The position numbers and the translations under genes were made by a program. From the NCBI GenBank assembly GCA_000381565.1, contig KB906724.1:3431020-3495019 (forward strand): 64,000 bases of DNA, read 5' to 3'. This DNA is from Oxalobacteraceae bacterium AB_14 (GTDB taxonomy: Bacteria; Pseudomonadota; Gammaproteobacteria; Burkholderiales; Burkholderiaceae_D). The notes under the pieces are model-generated. The model did no database searches and was not told the origin of the DNA. It worked only from the letters and a program-made list of their open reading frames with translations. Shown here piece after piece: positions 33,773 through 43,346 of the stretch (position 1 is its first letter; each line of letters opens with the position of its first letter).

Positions 33773-35233
33773 ATGTTCGCCATCGACCGCTCCTCCCCCA
33801 TCGCCCTGTCCTCGCAAATCGAGGCCAGGCTACGGCACATGGTCGAGAGCCGGGCGCTGCCCGGCGGCGCCAAGCTGATGTCGATACGCCAACTCGCCAC
33901 CCAGCTGGCGGTCAGCACCAACACCGTTGTGGTCGCGTATGACAGGCTGGTCGCGGCAGGCGTTATCGATTCCCACGGCACGGCGGGCTTCTATGTCAGC
34001 ACGGCGAACGGCGCCAGCAAGGCGATACCCGATGAGGTCGCGCTGGAGGCGGGCGTCGAACAAGAGCCGGTCTGGCTGGCGCAGCAGGCCAACGATCAGC
34101 GCCCCGGCGTATTGTTGGCCAGCAGCGGCGCGTTGCCGCCGACCTGGCTACAGGACGCGGTGCCCGCCAGCGCCGTGCAGCGGGCCGTCACCGGCAGCGC
34201 CGCCGGCATGGCCTCGCGCTGCCCGCCGCAGGGACTGCCGGAACTGCGCGAGCACATCGCGCTGCTGTTGCGCGGCATCGGCATTGCCGCGGACGCCGGC
34301 CACATCCTCACGACCTTTGGCGGCACCCAGGCGATCGACCTGATTTGCCGGAGTTTTCTGCAGCCAGGCGACACCGTGCTGGTGGAAGACCCCGGCTATT
34401 TCCTGATGTTCGGCCGCCTGCGCCAGGACGGCATACGGCTGGTGCCGATCACGCGCCGGCCGGACGGCCTGGACCTGGATGAGTTGGAGGCCGCCTGCCG
34501 CGAGCATCGCCCGCGCCTGCTGTTCGTGCAGACGGCCCTGCACAACCCGACCGGATGGAGCAGCAGCGCCGCCAATCTGCACAAAGTCCTGATGCTGGCG
34601 CAGCAGCACGGCTTCCTGATCGCCGAGGACGACGTGCACGGCCACTTCCAGCAAGGCCACAGCACGCGGCTGGCCGCCATGGCGGGACTCGACGGCGTGA
34701 TTTACTACTCCAGCTTTTGCAAGGCGCTGAGTCCGGCACTGCGGATGGGCTATCTGGCCGCCGCCCCGGCCCTGCTCAAGGTGCTGATGCGGACCAAGAT
34801 CCATTCCATCATGACGATGCCGGCGCTGAACGAGTACGTGCTGCTGGAAGTGCTCAAAACCGGCAACCTGCGCAAGCACCTGGACCGCTTGCATCGCAAG
34901 ATCATGGCGGCCCGCAACGCCAGCACGCAGCAATTGAGCGCGGCCGGCGTGCGCTTCGAGCAGCCCGGCGAAGCCGGCATTTTCTTGTGGGGCACCTTGC
35001 CGGAAGGCCTGGATGTCGACTTGCTGGTGCAGGACGCCTACCGCAACGATATCCTGTTGATGCGCGGCGCCGCCTTCTCGGCCAACGACACGCCCGACCA
35101 GCACATCCGCTTCAACGTCGCGTTCAGCCAGCACCCGCGTCTGAGCAACTACCTGCAGCAGCGCTTGCAGGCGGTGGCTGGCGCCCGCTCAAGCCTGGCG
35201 CGCGCCAGCGGTGCGGCGAGCTTGAAAGACTAG
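33773..35233 (+). CDS. MocR/PdxR-type GntR regulator with aminotransferase domain
   Basis: A 486-residue fusion. A GntR winged helix is in residues 1-75 (LMSIRQLATQLAVSTNTVVVAY, quoted as MSIRQLATQLAVS then TNTVVVAYD). A fold-type I PLP aminotransferase-like domain spans about 110-470 (TFGGTQAIDLICRSF, QTALHNPTG, and the lysine segment YSSFCKALSPALRMGY). MocR proteins sense PLP or amino compounds and control neighbouring genes, here probably the LysE exporter just upstream. Its TAG stop shares bases CTAG with the convergent YihY-family gene. Confidence 0.93.
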   Translation: MFAIDRSSPIALSSQIEARLRHMVESRALPGGAKLMSIRQLATQLAVSTNTVVVAYDRLVAAGVIDSHGTAGFYVSTANGASKAIPDEVALEAGVEQEPVWLAQQANDQRPGVLLASSGALPPTWLQDAVPASAVQRAVTGSAAGMASRCPPQGLPELREHIALLLRGIGIAADAGHILTTFGGTQAIDLICRSFLQPGDTVLVEDPGYFLMFGRLRQDGIRLVPITRRPDGLDLDELEAACREHRPRLLFVQTALHNPTGWSSSAANLHKVLMLAQQHGFLIAEDDVHGHFQQGHSTRLAAMAGLDGVIYYSSFCKALSPALRMGYLAAAPALLKVLMRTKIHSIMTMPALNEYVLLEVLKTGNLRKHLDRLHRKIMAARNASTQQLSAAGVRFEQPGEAGIFLWGTLPEGLDVDLLVQDAYRNDILLMRGAAFSANDTPDQHIRFNVAFSQHPRLSNYLQQRLQAVAGARSSLARASGAASLKD

Positions 35234-36534
35234 CGGCAGTCGATCGGCCCGAAGTGCTCGGCCAGGGTCTTGCCCAGGCCCGCTTCGACGGCCGATTCCA
35301 CCTCGCGCGCCAGCGACGCCGCTTCACGCGCGACTTGCTGGTCGCGCTCGTCGTCGCTGTCGCTGACCACGCCGGCATTGATCGGCAGTCCCGAGAACAC
35401 GAACAGGCGATAGACTTCGGCCAGCGTCAGCTTCTCCACATTGGCCAGGATGACCCAGTTGTCGCCGTCGCTGACGCGCTTGCCCCACTGCACCCGCTGC
35501 GGCGCATCGACCTTGACGCGCCCTACCCAGCCCTCGGCCATCATCTTTTCCAGCAGCGTGTCCATCTCGTCAAAGCCCAGCCGGGTGCGCGCGCGGATCG
35601 CGCCCGCGCTCACCAGGGCCGTGTCGCCACACTTGCAGGCCACATGCAGCACCCGCAGGATCGCCATCGCGTCGACGAATTCGCCGCCCGGCTGCGCCTC
35701 ATGCCACCAGCGCTCGTACTTCACCACCGGCAGCGCCGCCACCAGCAGCGCGCCGAACAAGGTAATCAGCCACGACACATACACCCACAGCAGGAACAGC
35801 GGCAGCGCCGCCAGCGCGCCATATATCTTCGAATAGGTCGGGAACTGGGTGATGAAGACCGCGAAGCCGCGCTTGGCCACCTCGAACGCCAGACCGGCCA
35901 CCAGGCCGCCCCAGGCGCCGTCGTACCAGTCGACGTCGCGGTTCGGCACCGCCACGTACAGCAGGGTGAAGCCGGCCGTGGTCAGCGCCAGCGACAACAC
36001 CGTGTAGATCAGCGCACCGATCACCGGCACGTCGCCGATCAAGTCGCTGGTGGCCATGAAAACCCGCCCCGACAAGGTCAGCGACACGCCGATCAGCAAG
36101 GGGCCGAGCGTGATGATGGCCCAGTAGACCAGGATGCGCTTGGTCCAGCGCCGCTCGGCGCGCACGCGCCAGATGCGGTTGAACACCCGCTCGATCAGGT
36201 TCATCATCGCGATCGACGTGAAAATCAGCGCCACCGCGCCCACCGCCGACAGCCGCGTGGCCTTGGAGGCGAACATGGTCAGGTAGTTGAGGATGGTGGT
36301 GGAAATCGACTTCGGCATCACGCTTTGCACGAAGTAGGCTTCCAGCGAACTGCGGAAGGAATTAAACAGCGGGAAGGTGGTGAAGATCGCCAGCGCGATC
36401 GTCAACAACGGCACCAGCGCGAACACCGTGGTAAAAGTAAGGCTGCCGGCCACTTGCGGCAGGCTTTCCTCGCGCAGACGGCGCTGGGCAAACAGGAACA
36501 GGTCCCGCACTTCGGGCCAGGACAGCGAACGCAT
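35230..36534 (-). CDS. YihY/BrkB-family inner-membrane protein
   Basis: A 434-residue protein with about six transmembrane helices in residues 25-290 and the family patterns SLTFTTVFALVPLLTIAL, RIWRV and GALAALPLFLLWVYVSW. The last about 140 residues form a soluble region with a winged-helix look (RTRLGFDEMDTLLEKMMAEGW, quoted as GFDEMDTLLEKMMAEG). Once proposed to be RNase BN, the family is now treated as a membrane protein of unknown function. The ATG at 36534 (MRSLSWPE) is preferred to upstream starts. It converges on, and overlaps, the MocR gene by 4 bp. Confidence 0.9.
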   Translation of the reverse strand: MRSLSWPEVRDLFLFAQRRLREESLPQVAGSLTFTTVFALVPLLTIALAIFTTFPLFNSFRSSLEAYFVQSVMPKSISTTILNYLTMFASKATRLSAVGAVALIFTSIAMMNLIERVFNRIWRVRAERRWTKRILVYWAIITLGPLLIGVSLTLSGRVFMATSDLIGDVPVIGALIYTVLSLALTTAGFTLLYVAVPNRDVDWYDGAWGGLVAGLAFEVAKRGFAVFITQFPTYSKIYGALAALPLFLLWVYVSWLITLFGALLVAALPVVKYERWWHEAQPGGEFVDAMAILRVLHVACKCGDTALVSAGAIRARTRLGFDEMDTLLEKMMAEGWVGRVKVDAPQRVQWGKRVSDGDNWVILANVEKLTLAEVYRLFVFSGLPINAGVVSDSDDERDQQVAREAASLAREVESAVEAGLGKTLAEHFGPIDCR

Positions 36535-36605
36535 TGTCTCTATCCCGCCACGGCAACTGCGGGAAACATACTGGAAAACCGGATGAATATATTTTTCGTA
36601 CATGA

Positions 36606-37280
<675 letters not shown>

Positions 37281-37290
37281 ACGGGATCGC

Positions 37291-37701
37291 ATGATGGAAA
37301 ACACGATGCAGAAGTATTTTCACTGGGGCGCCATCGGCAGCCTGGCGACGCTGATTGTCTGGTGCGTGCTGTGGGAGATGGCGCTGGCGCCGCTGAAGCC
37401 GGGCGGCTCCTGGCTGGTGCTCAAGGCCCTGCCGCTGCTGCTGCCGCTGTACGGCGTATGGAAGCGCGACATCTACACCCTGCAGTGGACCTCGATGATG
37501 ATACTGCTGTACTTCACCGAGGGCGTGGTGCGCGGCTGGAGCGACAAGGGCACCCTGTCCGCATGGCTGGCCTGGGGCGAGGCGCTGATCGTCTGCATCT
37601 ACTTCGTGTGCGCGGTGATGTATCTGCGGCCGTATAAAAAGGCGGCCAAGAAGCTGGCCAAGGAACTGCTGGACAAGGTCAAGGTCAACACCGTCAAATG
37701 A
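37291..37701 (+). CDS. DUF2069 membrane protein
   Basis: A 136-residue protein with four hydrophobic helices (IGSLATLIVWCVLWEMAL, LPLLLPLYGV, WTSMMILLYFTEG, ALIVCIYFVCAVMYL) and a lysine-rich cytoplasmic tail. This is the DUF2069 pattern, found next to wrbA in many beta-proteobacteria. Function unknown. ATG 37291 follows GGGAT; the second ATG at 37294 is equally possible. Its stop overlaps the following gene's start (ATGA). Confidence 0.88.
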   Translation: MMENTMQKYFHWGAIGSLATLIVWCVLWEMALAPLKPGGSWLVLKALPLLLPLYGVWKRDIYTLQWTSMMILLYFTEGVVRGWSDKGTLSAWLAWGEALIVCIYFVCAVMYLRPYKKAAKKLAKELLDKVKVNTVK

Positions 37702-39104
37702 TGGACTTCCTCACCCACTGCCGCTCCGTGGTGGGCGATGCATTCGTGCTCGACACCCCCGCCGCCATGGCGCCCTTCCTCACCGATTGGCGCGGACGCT
37801 TCACCGGCAAGGCGCTGGCCGTGCTGCGGCCGGCGTCGGTCGATCAAGTGGCGGCGCTGGTGCGCGCCTGCGCACAGTGGCGCGTGGCCCTGGTGCCGCA
37901 GGGCGGCAATACCGGGCTGGTACTCGGCAGCGTGCCGGATGCCAGCGGCAGCGCGGTCGTGCTGTCCCTGGCGCGGCTGAACACCATCCGCCAGGTCGAT
38001 CCCGTCAACCGCACCATGACCGTGGACGCGGGCTGCATCCTGCAGCAGGTGCAGGAAGCCGCCGCCGCCGCGGGTTGCCTGTTCCCGCTGTCGCTGGCGG
38101 CGGAAGGCAGCTGCACCATCGGCGGCAACCTGTCGACCAACGCCGGCGGCACGGCGGTTCTCCGCTACGGCAATACACGCGAACTGTGCCTCGGCCTGGA
38201 AGTCGTCACGCCGCAAGGCGAGATCTGGAGCGGCTTGCGCGGCCTGCGCAAGGACAATACCGGCTACGACCTGCGCGACCTGTTCATCGGCGCGGAAGGC
38301 ACGCTGGGCGTCATCACCGGCGCGGTCATCAAGCTCTATCCACAACCCAAGGCCAGCATCACCGCGCTGGCCGCGCTGCCCTCGCCCGCCCACGCGCTGC
38401 AATTACTGAACCTGATGCAGGACCATTGCGGCTCCAGCCTGACCGGCTTCGAGCTGATGTCGCGCTACTGCCTGGCGCTGGTGGCGCAGCAGTTCCCCTC
38501 GCTGCCCAGGCCGTTCGCGGCGCCGCATCCGCAGTACGTGCTGCTGGAGCTGTCGAGCAGCGAATCGGCGCAGCACGCCGTCGGATTGCTGGAACAGGCC
38601 ATCGGCGCGGCGCTGGAGCGCGCTGTCATCAGCGATGCGGTGGTGGCGGCATCGGTGGCGCAATCGGCCGGGCTGTGGCAGCTGCGCGAGCATATCCCGC
38701 TGGCGCAGGCCAAGGCCGGCAAGAACATCAAGCACGATATCTCGCTGCCGGTGTCGAGCATCGCCGACTTCATCGCGGCCACCGGCCCCTTGCTGGAAGC
38801 GGCCTTCCCCGGCTGCCAGCTGGTGTGCTTCGGCCATCTGGGCGACGGCAACCTGCACTACAACGTGGCGCCGCCGGACGGCATCTCCAACGTAGCCTTT
38901 CTGGCCAACCAGGACAAGGTCAACCGCGTGGTGCACGACAGCGTGGTCGGTTTCGGCGGATCGATTTCGGCGGAACACGGCATCGGCGCCCTGAAAAAGG
39001 ACGAGTTGGCGCACTACAAGTCTGCGGTGGAACTGAACATGATGCGGGCCATCAAGGCAGCGCTGGACCCGCTGGGTATTATGAATCCCGGCAAAATTCT
39101 GTGA
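37698..39104 (+). CDS. FAD-binding oxidoreductase, GlcD / D-2-hydroxyacid dehydrogenase type
   Basis: A 468-residue VAO-family flavoprotein. The FAD-binding part (about 35-215) has PQGGNTGLVLGSVP and NLSTNAGGTAVLRYGN. The C-terminal oxidase domain holds the metal/substrate motifs CFGHLGDGNLHYNV and SAEHGIGALKKDEL. D-lactate, D-2-hydroxyglutarate and glycolate are possible substrates; glycolate oxidase would need GlcE and GlcF, absent here, so a stand-alone D-2-hydroxyacid dehydrogenase is more likely. It overlaps the DUF2069 gene by 4 bp. Confidence 0.9.
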   Translation: MMDFLTHCRSVVGDAFVLDTPAAMAPFLTDWRGRFTGKALAVLRPASVDQVAALVRACAQWRVALVPQGGNTGLVLGSVPDASGSAVVLSLARLNTIRQVDPVNRTMTVDAGCILQQVQEAAAAAGCLFPLSLAAEGSCTIGGNLSTNAGGTAVLRYGNTRELCLGLEVVTPQGEIWSGLRGLRKDNTGYDLRDLFIGAEGTLGVITGAVIKLYPQPKASITALAALPSPAHALQLLNLMQDHCGSSLTGFELMSRYCLALVAQQFPSLPRPFAAPHPQYVLLELSSSESAQHAVGLLEQAIGAALERAVISDAVVAASVAQSAGLWQLREHIPLAQAKAGKNIKHDISLPVSSIADFIAATGPLLEAAFPGCQLVCFGHLGDGNLHYNVAPPDGISNVAFLANQDKVNRVVHDSVVGFGGSISAEHGIGALKKDELAHYKSAVELNMMRAIKAALDPLGIMNPGKIL

Positions 39105-39115
39105 TCGGCACTGTC

Positions 39116-39562
39116 ATGCATATCCATCTTCGCGTCCCTTGCGCTGCACTGCTGTGCGTCGCGACCCTGGCTGCACAGGCGCAGGGCGTCAACAAGTGCA
39201 CCGTCGACGGCAAGGTCACTTATAGCGACATGCCTTGTCCTGCCAACGCGGCGTCCGCGGCCATACTGGCGGTGCCCTCCGCCCCGGCGCCCGACCCGGC
39301 AGCGGCGGACGACCTGGCGCGCCTGCGCAAGGAGGCGGCCAAATTGGAAAAAGCCCGCCACCAGCGCGAGGACCAGGATGCCCGCGCCGCCGACAGGGCC
39401 GCGAAAGCCGCAGCCGTGCAGCGCAAACGCTGCGGCAAGCTCAAACTGAACAAACGATGGGCCGACGAAGAGGTGGCGCGCGCCACCCTTCCCAATCTCG
39501 ATAACGCCAAACTGCGCGCCAAGCGTGCCGGCGACACCCTGGCGCTGGAGTGTCCCGAGTAA
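39116..39562 (+). CDS. DUF4124-containing periplasmic protein
   Basis: A 148-residue protein. The signal peptide (MHIHLRVPCAALLCVATLAAQAQ, with cleavage near residue 23) is followed by a short DUF4124 core: NKCTVDGKVTYSDMPC with its two cysteines. An Ala/Lys/Arg-rich helical region (about 60-105) follows, then a C-terminal KRCGKLKLNKRW segment. DUF4124 proteins are secreted and of unknown role. The stop overlaps the ATG of the permease gene (TAATG). Confidence 0.88.
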   Translation: MHIHLRVPCAALLCVATLAAQAQGVNKCTVDGKVTYSDMPCPANAASAAILAVPSAPAPDPAAADDLARLRKEAAKLEKARHQREDQDARAADRAAKAAAVQRKRCGKLKLNKRWADEEVARATLPNLDNAKLRAKRAGDTLALECPE

Positions 39563-42180
39563 TGTCCGAACCGATTTCCGCAGCATCACCAGCCGCCCCG
39601 GCGCCGATCCGGGACAAGGCGGCGATGGGCCGTTTATCGCGCTGGCTGTTGCTGGGCGAATGGCGCGCGCATCCGCTGCGCGCCTTGGTGGCGATAGCCG
39701 CGATTGCGGTCGGCATCTCGCTCGGCTTCGCCATCCACCTGATCAACGCCGCGGCGTTCAACGAATTCTCGTCGGCCATCAAGGGCTTGTCCGGCGTGGC
39801 CGACGTCCAGGTGCGCGGCACCGAGCCGTTCTTCGACGAAGCCATCTACCCCGTGCTGGCGCAGCGCGCCGGCGTTGCCGTGGCCTCGCCGGTGCTGGAG
39901 TTCGACGCCTCCGTGCCCGGCCAGCCGACCGCGCTGAAGATCCTCGGCATCGACGCCTTCCGCGCCAGCTTCATATCGTCCGACCTGATCGGCGTGCCCG
40001 CCGAAGACCACCCGGCCGACATCCTGGCCGACGACGCGCTATTCCTGTCTACGGCGGCGCAGGAATGGCTCAAGCCCGCCAAAGGCGCGCCGCTGACGCT
40101 GCAGGTGGGCGTCGGCGAGCTGAAACTGCGCGTGGCCGGCTCGCTGCAACGCGCCCGCGCCGGCCAGCGCATCGGCGTGATGGACCTGGGCGCGGCGCAG
40201 TGGCGCTTCGAAAAACTCGGCCAGTTGTCCCGCATCGACATCAAACTGCGCGACGGCGTCAATCGCGACGCCTTCAAGGCCGACCTGGAACAGCAACTGC
40301 AGCACGACTACCCCGGCCGCTTCCGCGTCAACCAGCCCAACGACGAGGACCAGAACAGCCGCAACGATGGCATGAGCCGCGCCTACCGCGTCAACCTGAC
40401 CGTGCTGGCGCTGGTCGCGTTGTTCACCGGCGCCTTCCTGGTGTTCTCCACCCAGGCCTTGTCGGTGATACGCCGCCGCAGCCAGTTCGCGCTGCTGCGC
40501 GTGCTGGGCATGGACCGCAAGCACCTGCTGCGCCAGATCCTGGTCGAAGGCCTGAGCCTGGGCGTGGCCGGATCGGCCATCGGCATCGCCGCCGGCTACG
40601 GCATGGCGGCGGCCGCGCTGCACTTCATGGGCGCCGATCTCGGCGCCGGCTTGTTCTCCGGCGTGCGGCCGCAGGTGCAGTTCACGCCGGTCGCGGCGAC
40701 GATCTACTTCGCGCTCGGTGTCATCGTGGCCTTGCTGGGTTGCGCCGCGCCGGCGCTGGACGCGGCCCGCGCCAAGCCCGCCGTCGCGCTCAAGTCAGGC
40801 ACCGAGGAAGCGGCGATGTCGCGGCTCTCGAAAGCCTGGCCGGCGCTCGCCTGCATCGCGCTGGCCGCGCTGCTGTCGCAGGCGCCGCCGGTTTTTGAGC
40901 TGCCCTTGTTCGGCTACCTGTCGATCGCGCTGCTGCTGGTCGGCGCCATCGCGCTGATGCCGCGCCTGGCCGCCATCGTGTTCCGCGCGGCGCACCGGCG
41001 CTGGAGCGCGGCCACCGCCGGCAAGCCAGGCGCCTCGCCGGTGGTCACGCTGACACTGTCGCGCCTTGCCAACGCGTCCAGCCAGGCCGGCATCGCGCTG
41101 GGCGGCGTGCTGTCGAGCTTCAGCCTGATGGTGGCGATGGCGATCATGGTCGCCAGCTTCCGCGTCTCGCTGGACGACTGGCTGCAACACATCCTGCCGG
41201 CCGATATCTACGTCAGCACCACCAGCGGCGGCACCACCGCAGGGCTGCGCCCGCAGGAACAGGCCATCATCGCCGCGCTGCCGGGCGTGGCCAGCGCCGA
41301 CTTCCTGCGCGTGCGCGGCATCTCGCTGGCAGCCGCCCGGCCGCCGGTCGCGCTGATGGCGCGTAACGTGGACCCGGCCGATCCCGGCAAGACCCTGGCC
41401 ATCGTCGGCAATACCGTGCTGCCCGGCCCCGGCGCTCCGCCGCCGGTATGGATATCGGAAGCGATGGTCGATTTATACGGAATGAGCGTCGGCCAGCGCA
41501 TCGAACTGCCCTTGAACGGCAAACTGCACGCCTTCCTGGTGGCCGGCGTATGGCGCGACTACGCCCGGCCCACCGGCTCGATCCAGATGCGCCTGAGCGA
41601 CTACCGCGCCATCACCGGCGACCTGGACGCCAGCAACGCCGCGCTGTGGTTGAAGCCCGGCGCCAAGGCCGCCGCTACGGAGAGCGCCATGAAGCGCCTG
41701 CCGTTCGCCGCCGCGCTGTCGACCACCGCGCCGTCCGAGATCCGTGCGATGAGCATGAAGATCTTCGACCGCAGCTTCGCCATCACCTATCTGCTGGAGG
41801 CGATCGCCATCGTCATCGGCCTGTTCGGCGTGGCGGCCACCTTCTCGGCGCAGACGCTGGCGCGGGCCAAGGAGTTCGGCATGCTGCGCCACGTCGGCGT
41901 CACGCGCCGCCAGATCCTGGCGATACTGGCCATCGAAGGCGGCGCCTTGACGGGCCTGGGCATCGTCACCGGCTTCGCGCTGGGTTGGGTCATCAGCCTG
42001 ATACTGGTTTTTGTGGTCAACCCGCAGTCCTTCCACTGGACCATGCAGCTGCACCTGCCGTGGCCTCTGCTGGCCATCGTGGCGGGCCTGCTGCTGGCCG
42101 CCGCGGCGCTGACGGCGCTGCTGGCCGGCCGCCAATCGCTGTCGGGCGGGCCGATACGCGCAGTCAGGGAGGATTGGTGA
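39562..42180 (+). CDS. FtsX/MacB-type ABC transporter permease (large, two FtsX modules)
   Basis: An 872-residue membrane protein. Start ATG 39562 is used because it is coupled to the preceding stop; a GTG 12 bp upstream is an alternative. One helix near residue 45 anchors a periplasmic domain. FtsX helices lie near 280-430, followed by a second module with helices near 455-495 and 550, a second periplasmic domain (about 560-750), and a final three-helix FtsX block (about 765-860, with GMLRHVGVTRRQIL). This is the layout of permeases working with a LolD/MacB-like ATPase. No such ATPase lies beside it. The stop overlaps the next ATG (TGATG), coupling it to an AttH-like protein. Confidence 0.9.
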   Translation: MSEPISAASPAAPAPIRDKAAMGRLSRWLLLGEWRAHPLRALVAIAAIAVGISLGFAIHLINAAAFNEFSSAIKGLSGVADVQVRGTEPFFDEAIYPVLAQRAGVAVASPVLEFDASVPGQPTALKILGIDAFRASFISSDLIGVPAEDHPADILADDALFLSTAAQEWLKPAKGAPLTLQVGVGELKLRVAGSLQRARAGQRIGVMDLGAAQWRFEKLGQLSRIDIKLRDGVNRDAFKADLEQQLQHDYPGRFRVNQPNDEDQNSRNDGMSRAYRVNLTVLALVALFTGAFLVFSTQALSVIRRRSQFALLRVLGMDRKHLLRQILVEGLSLGVAGSAIGIAAGYGMAAAALHFMGADLGAGLFSGVRPQVQFTPVAATIYFALGVIVALLGCAAPALDAARAKPAVALKSGTEEAAMSRLSKAWPALACIALAALLSQAPPVFELPLFGYLSIALLLVGAIALMPRLAAIVFRAAHRRWSAATAGKPGASPVVTLTLSRLANASSQAGIALGGVLSSFSLMVAMAIMVASFRVSLDDWLQHILPADIYVSTTSGGTTAGLRPQEQAIIAALPGVASADFLRVRGISLAAARPPVALMARNVDPADPGKTLAIVGNTVLPGPGAPPPVWISEAMVDLYGMSVGQRIELPLNGKLHAFLVAGVWRDYARPTGSIQMRLSDYRAITGDLDASNAALWLKPGAKAAATESAMKRLPFAAALSTTAPSEIRAMSMKIFDRSFAITYLLEAIAIVIGLFGVAATFSAQTLARAKEFGMLRHVGVTRRQILAILAIEGGALTGLGIVTGFALGWVISLILVFVVNPQSFHWTMQLHLPWPLLAIVAGLLLAAAALTALLAGRQSLSGGPIRAVREDW

Positions 42181-43268
42181 TGAAGCATTTTGTACATCGT
42201 TGCGCAGCTGCGCTGACGCTATTGGCGGCGCTGTCCGCGCAGGCCGCCGCGCCGGTGTTCAAGGCGGTCGCGCCGCTGGCGCCCGGCGCCTCGCTGAATT
42301 TTCCAGCGGACTTCGGCGCCCATCCCGACTACAAAACCGAATGGTGGTACGTCACCGGCTGGCTGGACACGGCCGAAGGCAAACCGCTGGGCTTCCAGGT
42401 CACCTTCTTCCGCAGCGCCACCCAGCACGACCGCGCCAATCCCAGCCAGTTCGCGCCCAAGCAGCTGATCATCGGCCACGCGGCCGTCTCCGATCCTGCC
42501 AACGGCAAGCTGCTGCACGACCAGCGCAGCGCGCGCGAAGGCTTCGGCCTGTCCTATGTCAAGGTCGGCGGCACCGACGTCAAGCTCGAAGACTGGCGCA
42601 TGACACGCGCCGCCGATGGCAGCTACCAGATCCACCTCGACGCCGCCAGCTTCAAGCTGGCGCTGAAACTGGCGCCGTCGCAGCCCGTGCTGCTCCAGGG
42701 CGACCGTGGTTATTCCCGCAAGGGCGCGCAGCTTTCCGACAGCAGCTACTACTACAGCGAGCCGCAGCTGACCACCACCGGCACCGTCACCAGCGCCGGC
42801 AAGGCGGTCGCCGTCACCGGCGCCGCCTGGCTCGATCACGAATGGTCCACCCAGTATGTCGCCGCCGAAGCCGCCGGCTGGGACTGGATAGGCGCCAACC
42901 TCGCCGACGGCGGCGCGCTGATGGCTTTCCAGATGCGCAGCAAGACAGGTGCTAAACTATGGTCGCACGCGACATGGCGCGATGCTTCCGGTAAGATCAC
43001 GCAGTTCTCGCCGGACCAGGTCAGCTTTACCCCGCAACGGCGGTGGCGTTCGCCCCGCACCAATGCCGAGTATCCCGTCGCGACCCAGCTCACCACCGGC
43101 AGCACCGTGTGGCAGGTCATCCCTTTGCAGGACGACCAGGAGCTGGACTCGCGCCGGTCCACCGGCGCGGTGTACTGGGAAGGCGCGGTTACACTGGAGC
43201 GTGACGGCAAACAGGCGGGCCGCGCCTACCTGGAGATGACCGGTTATGTCCGGCCGATAAAGTTTTAG
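42180..43268 (+). CDS. AttH/CrtC-like (carotenoid 1,2-hydratase family) secreted protein
   Basis: A 362-residue protein with a signal peptide (to about residue 23, LSAQAAA) and the lipocalin-like CrtC/AttH fold. Marks are TEWWYVTGWL near residue 50, AWLDHEWSTQ near 220, and paired beta-strand repeats. A strong AGGGAGG-like site precedes the ATG, which overlaps the permease stop. The permease plus AttH-like protein pair recurs in bacteria, usually with an ATPase, and is thought to handle lipids or envelope substrates. True carotenoid hydratase activity is not implied: no carotenoid genes are nearby. Confidence 0.88.
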   Translation: MKHFVHRCAAALTLLAALSAQAAAPVFKAVAPLAPGASLNFPADFGAHPDYKTEWWYVTGWLDTAEGKPLGFQVTFFRSATQHDRANPSQFAPKQLIIGHAAVSDPANGKLLHDQRSAREGFGLSYVKVGGTDVKLEDWRMTRAADGSYQIHLDAASFKLALKLAPSQPVLLQGDRGYSRKGAQLSDSSYYYSEPQLTTTGTVTSAGKAVAVTGAAWLDHEWSTQYVAAEAAGWDWIGANLADGGALMAFQMRSKTGAKLWSHATWRDASGKITQFSPDQVSFTPQRRWRSPRTNAEYPVATQLTTGSTVWQVIPLQDDQELDSRRSTGAVYWEGAVTLERDGKQAGRAYLEMTGYVRPIKF

Positions 43269-43346
43269 CAGCACCGAACAATTTAGCAAACAATTTAGTA
43301 ACCTCTGAATCGTCAACAAAGAATACTTACAAACAGCAGCCATACG

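Noticed and set aside
42180-43268. Carotenoid biosynthesis by the CrtC-like protein
   Set aside because: No phytoene synthase or desaturase gene is nearby, and the coupling to an FtsX-type permease fits the AttH-like envelope group better.
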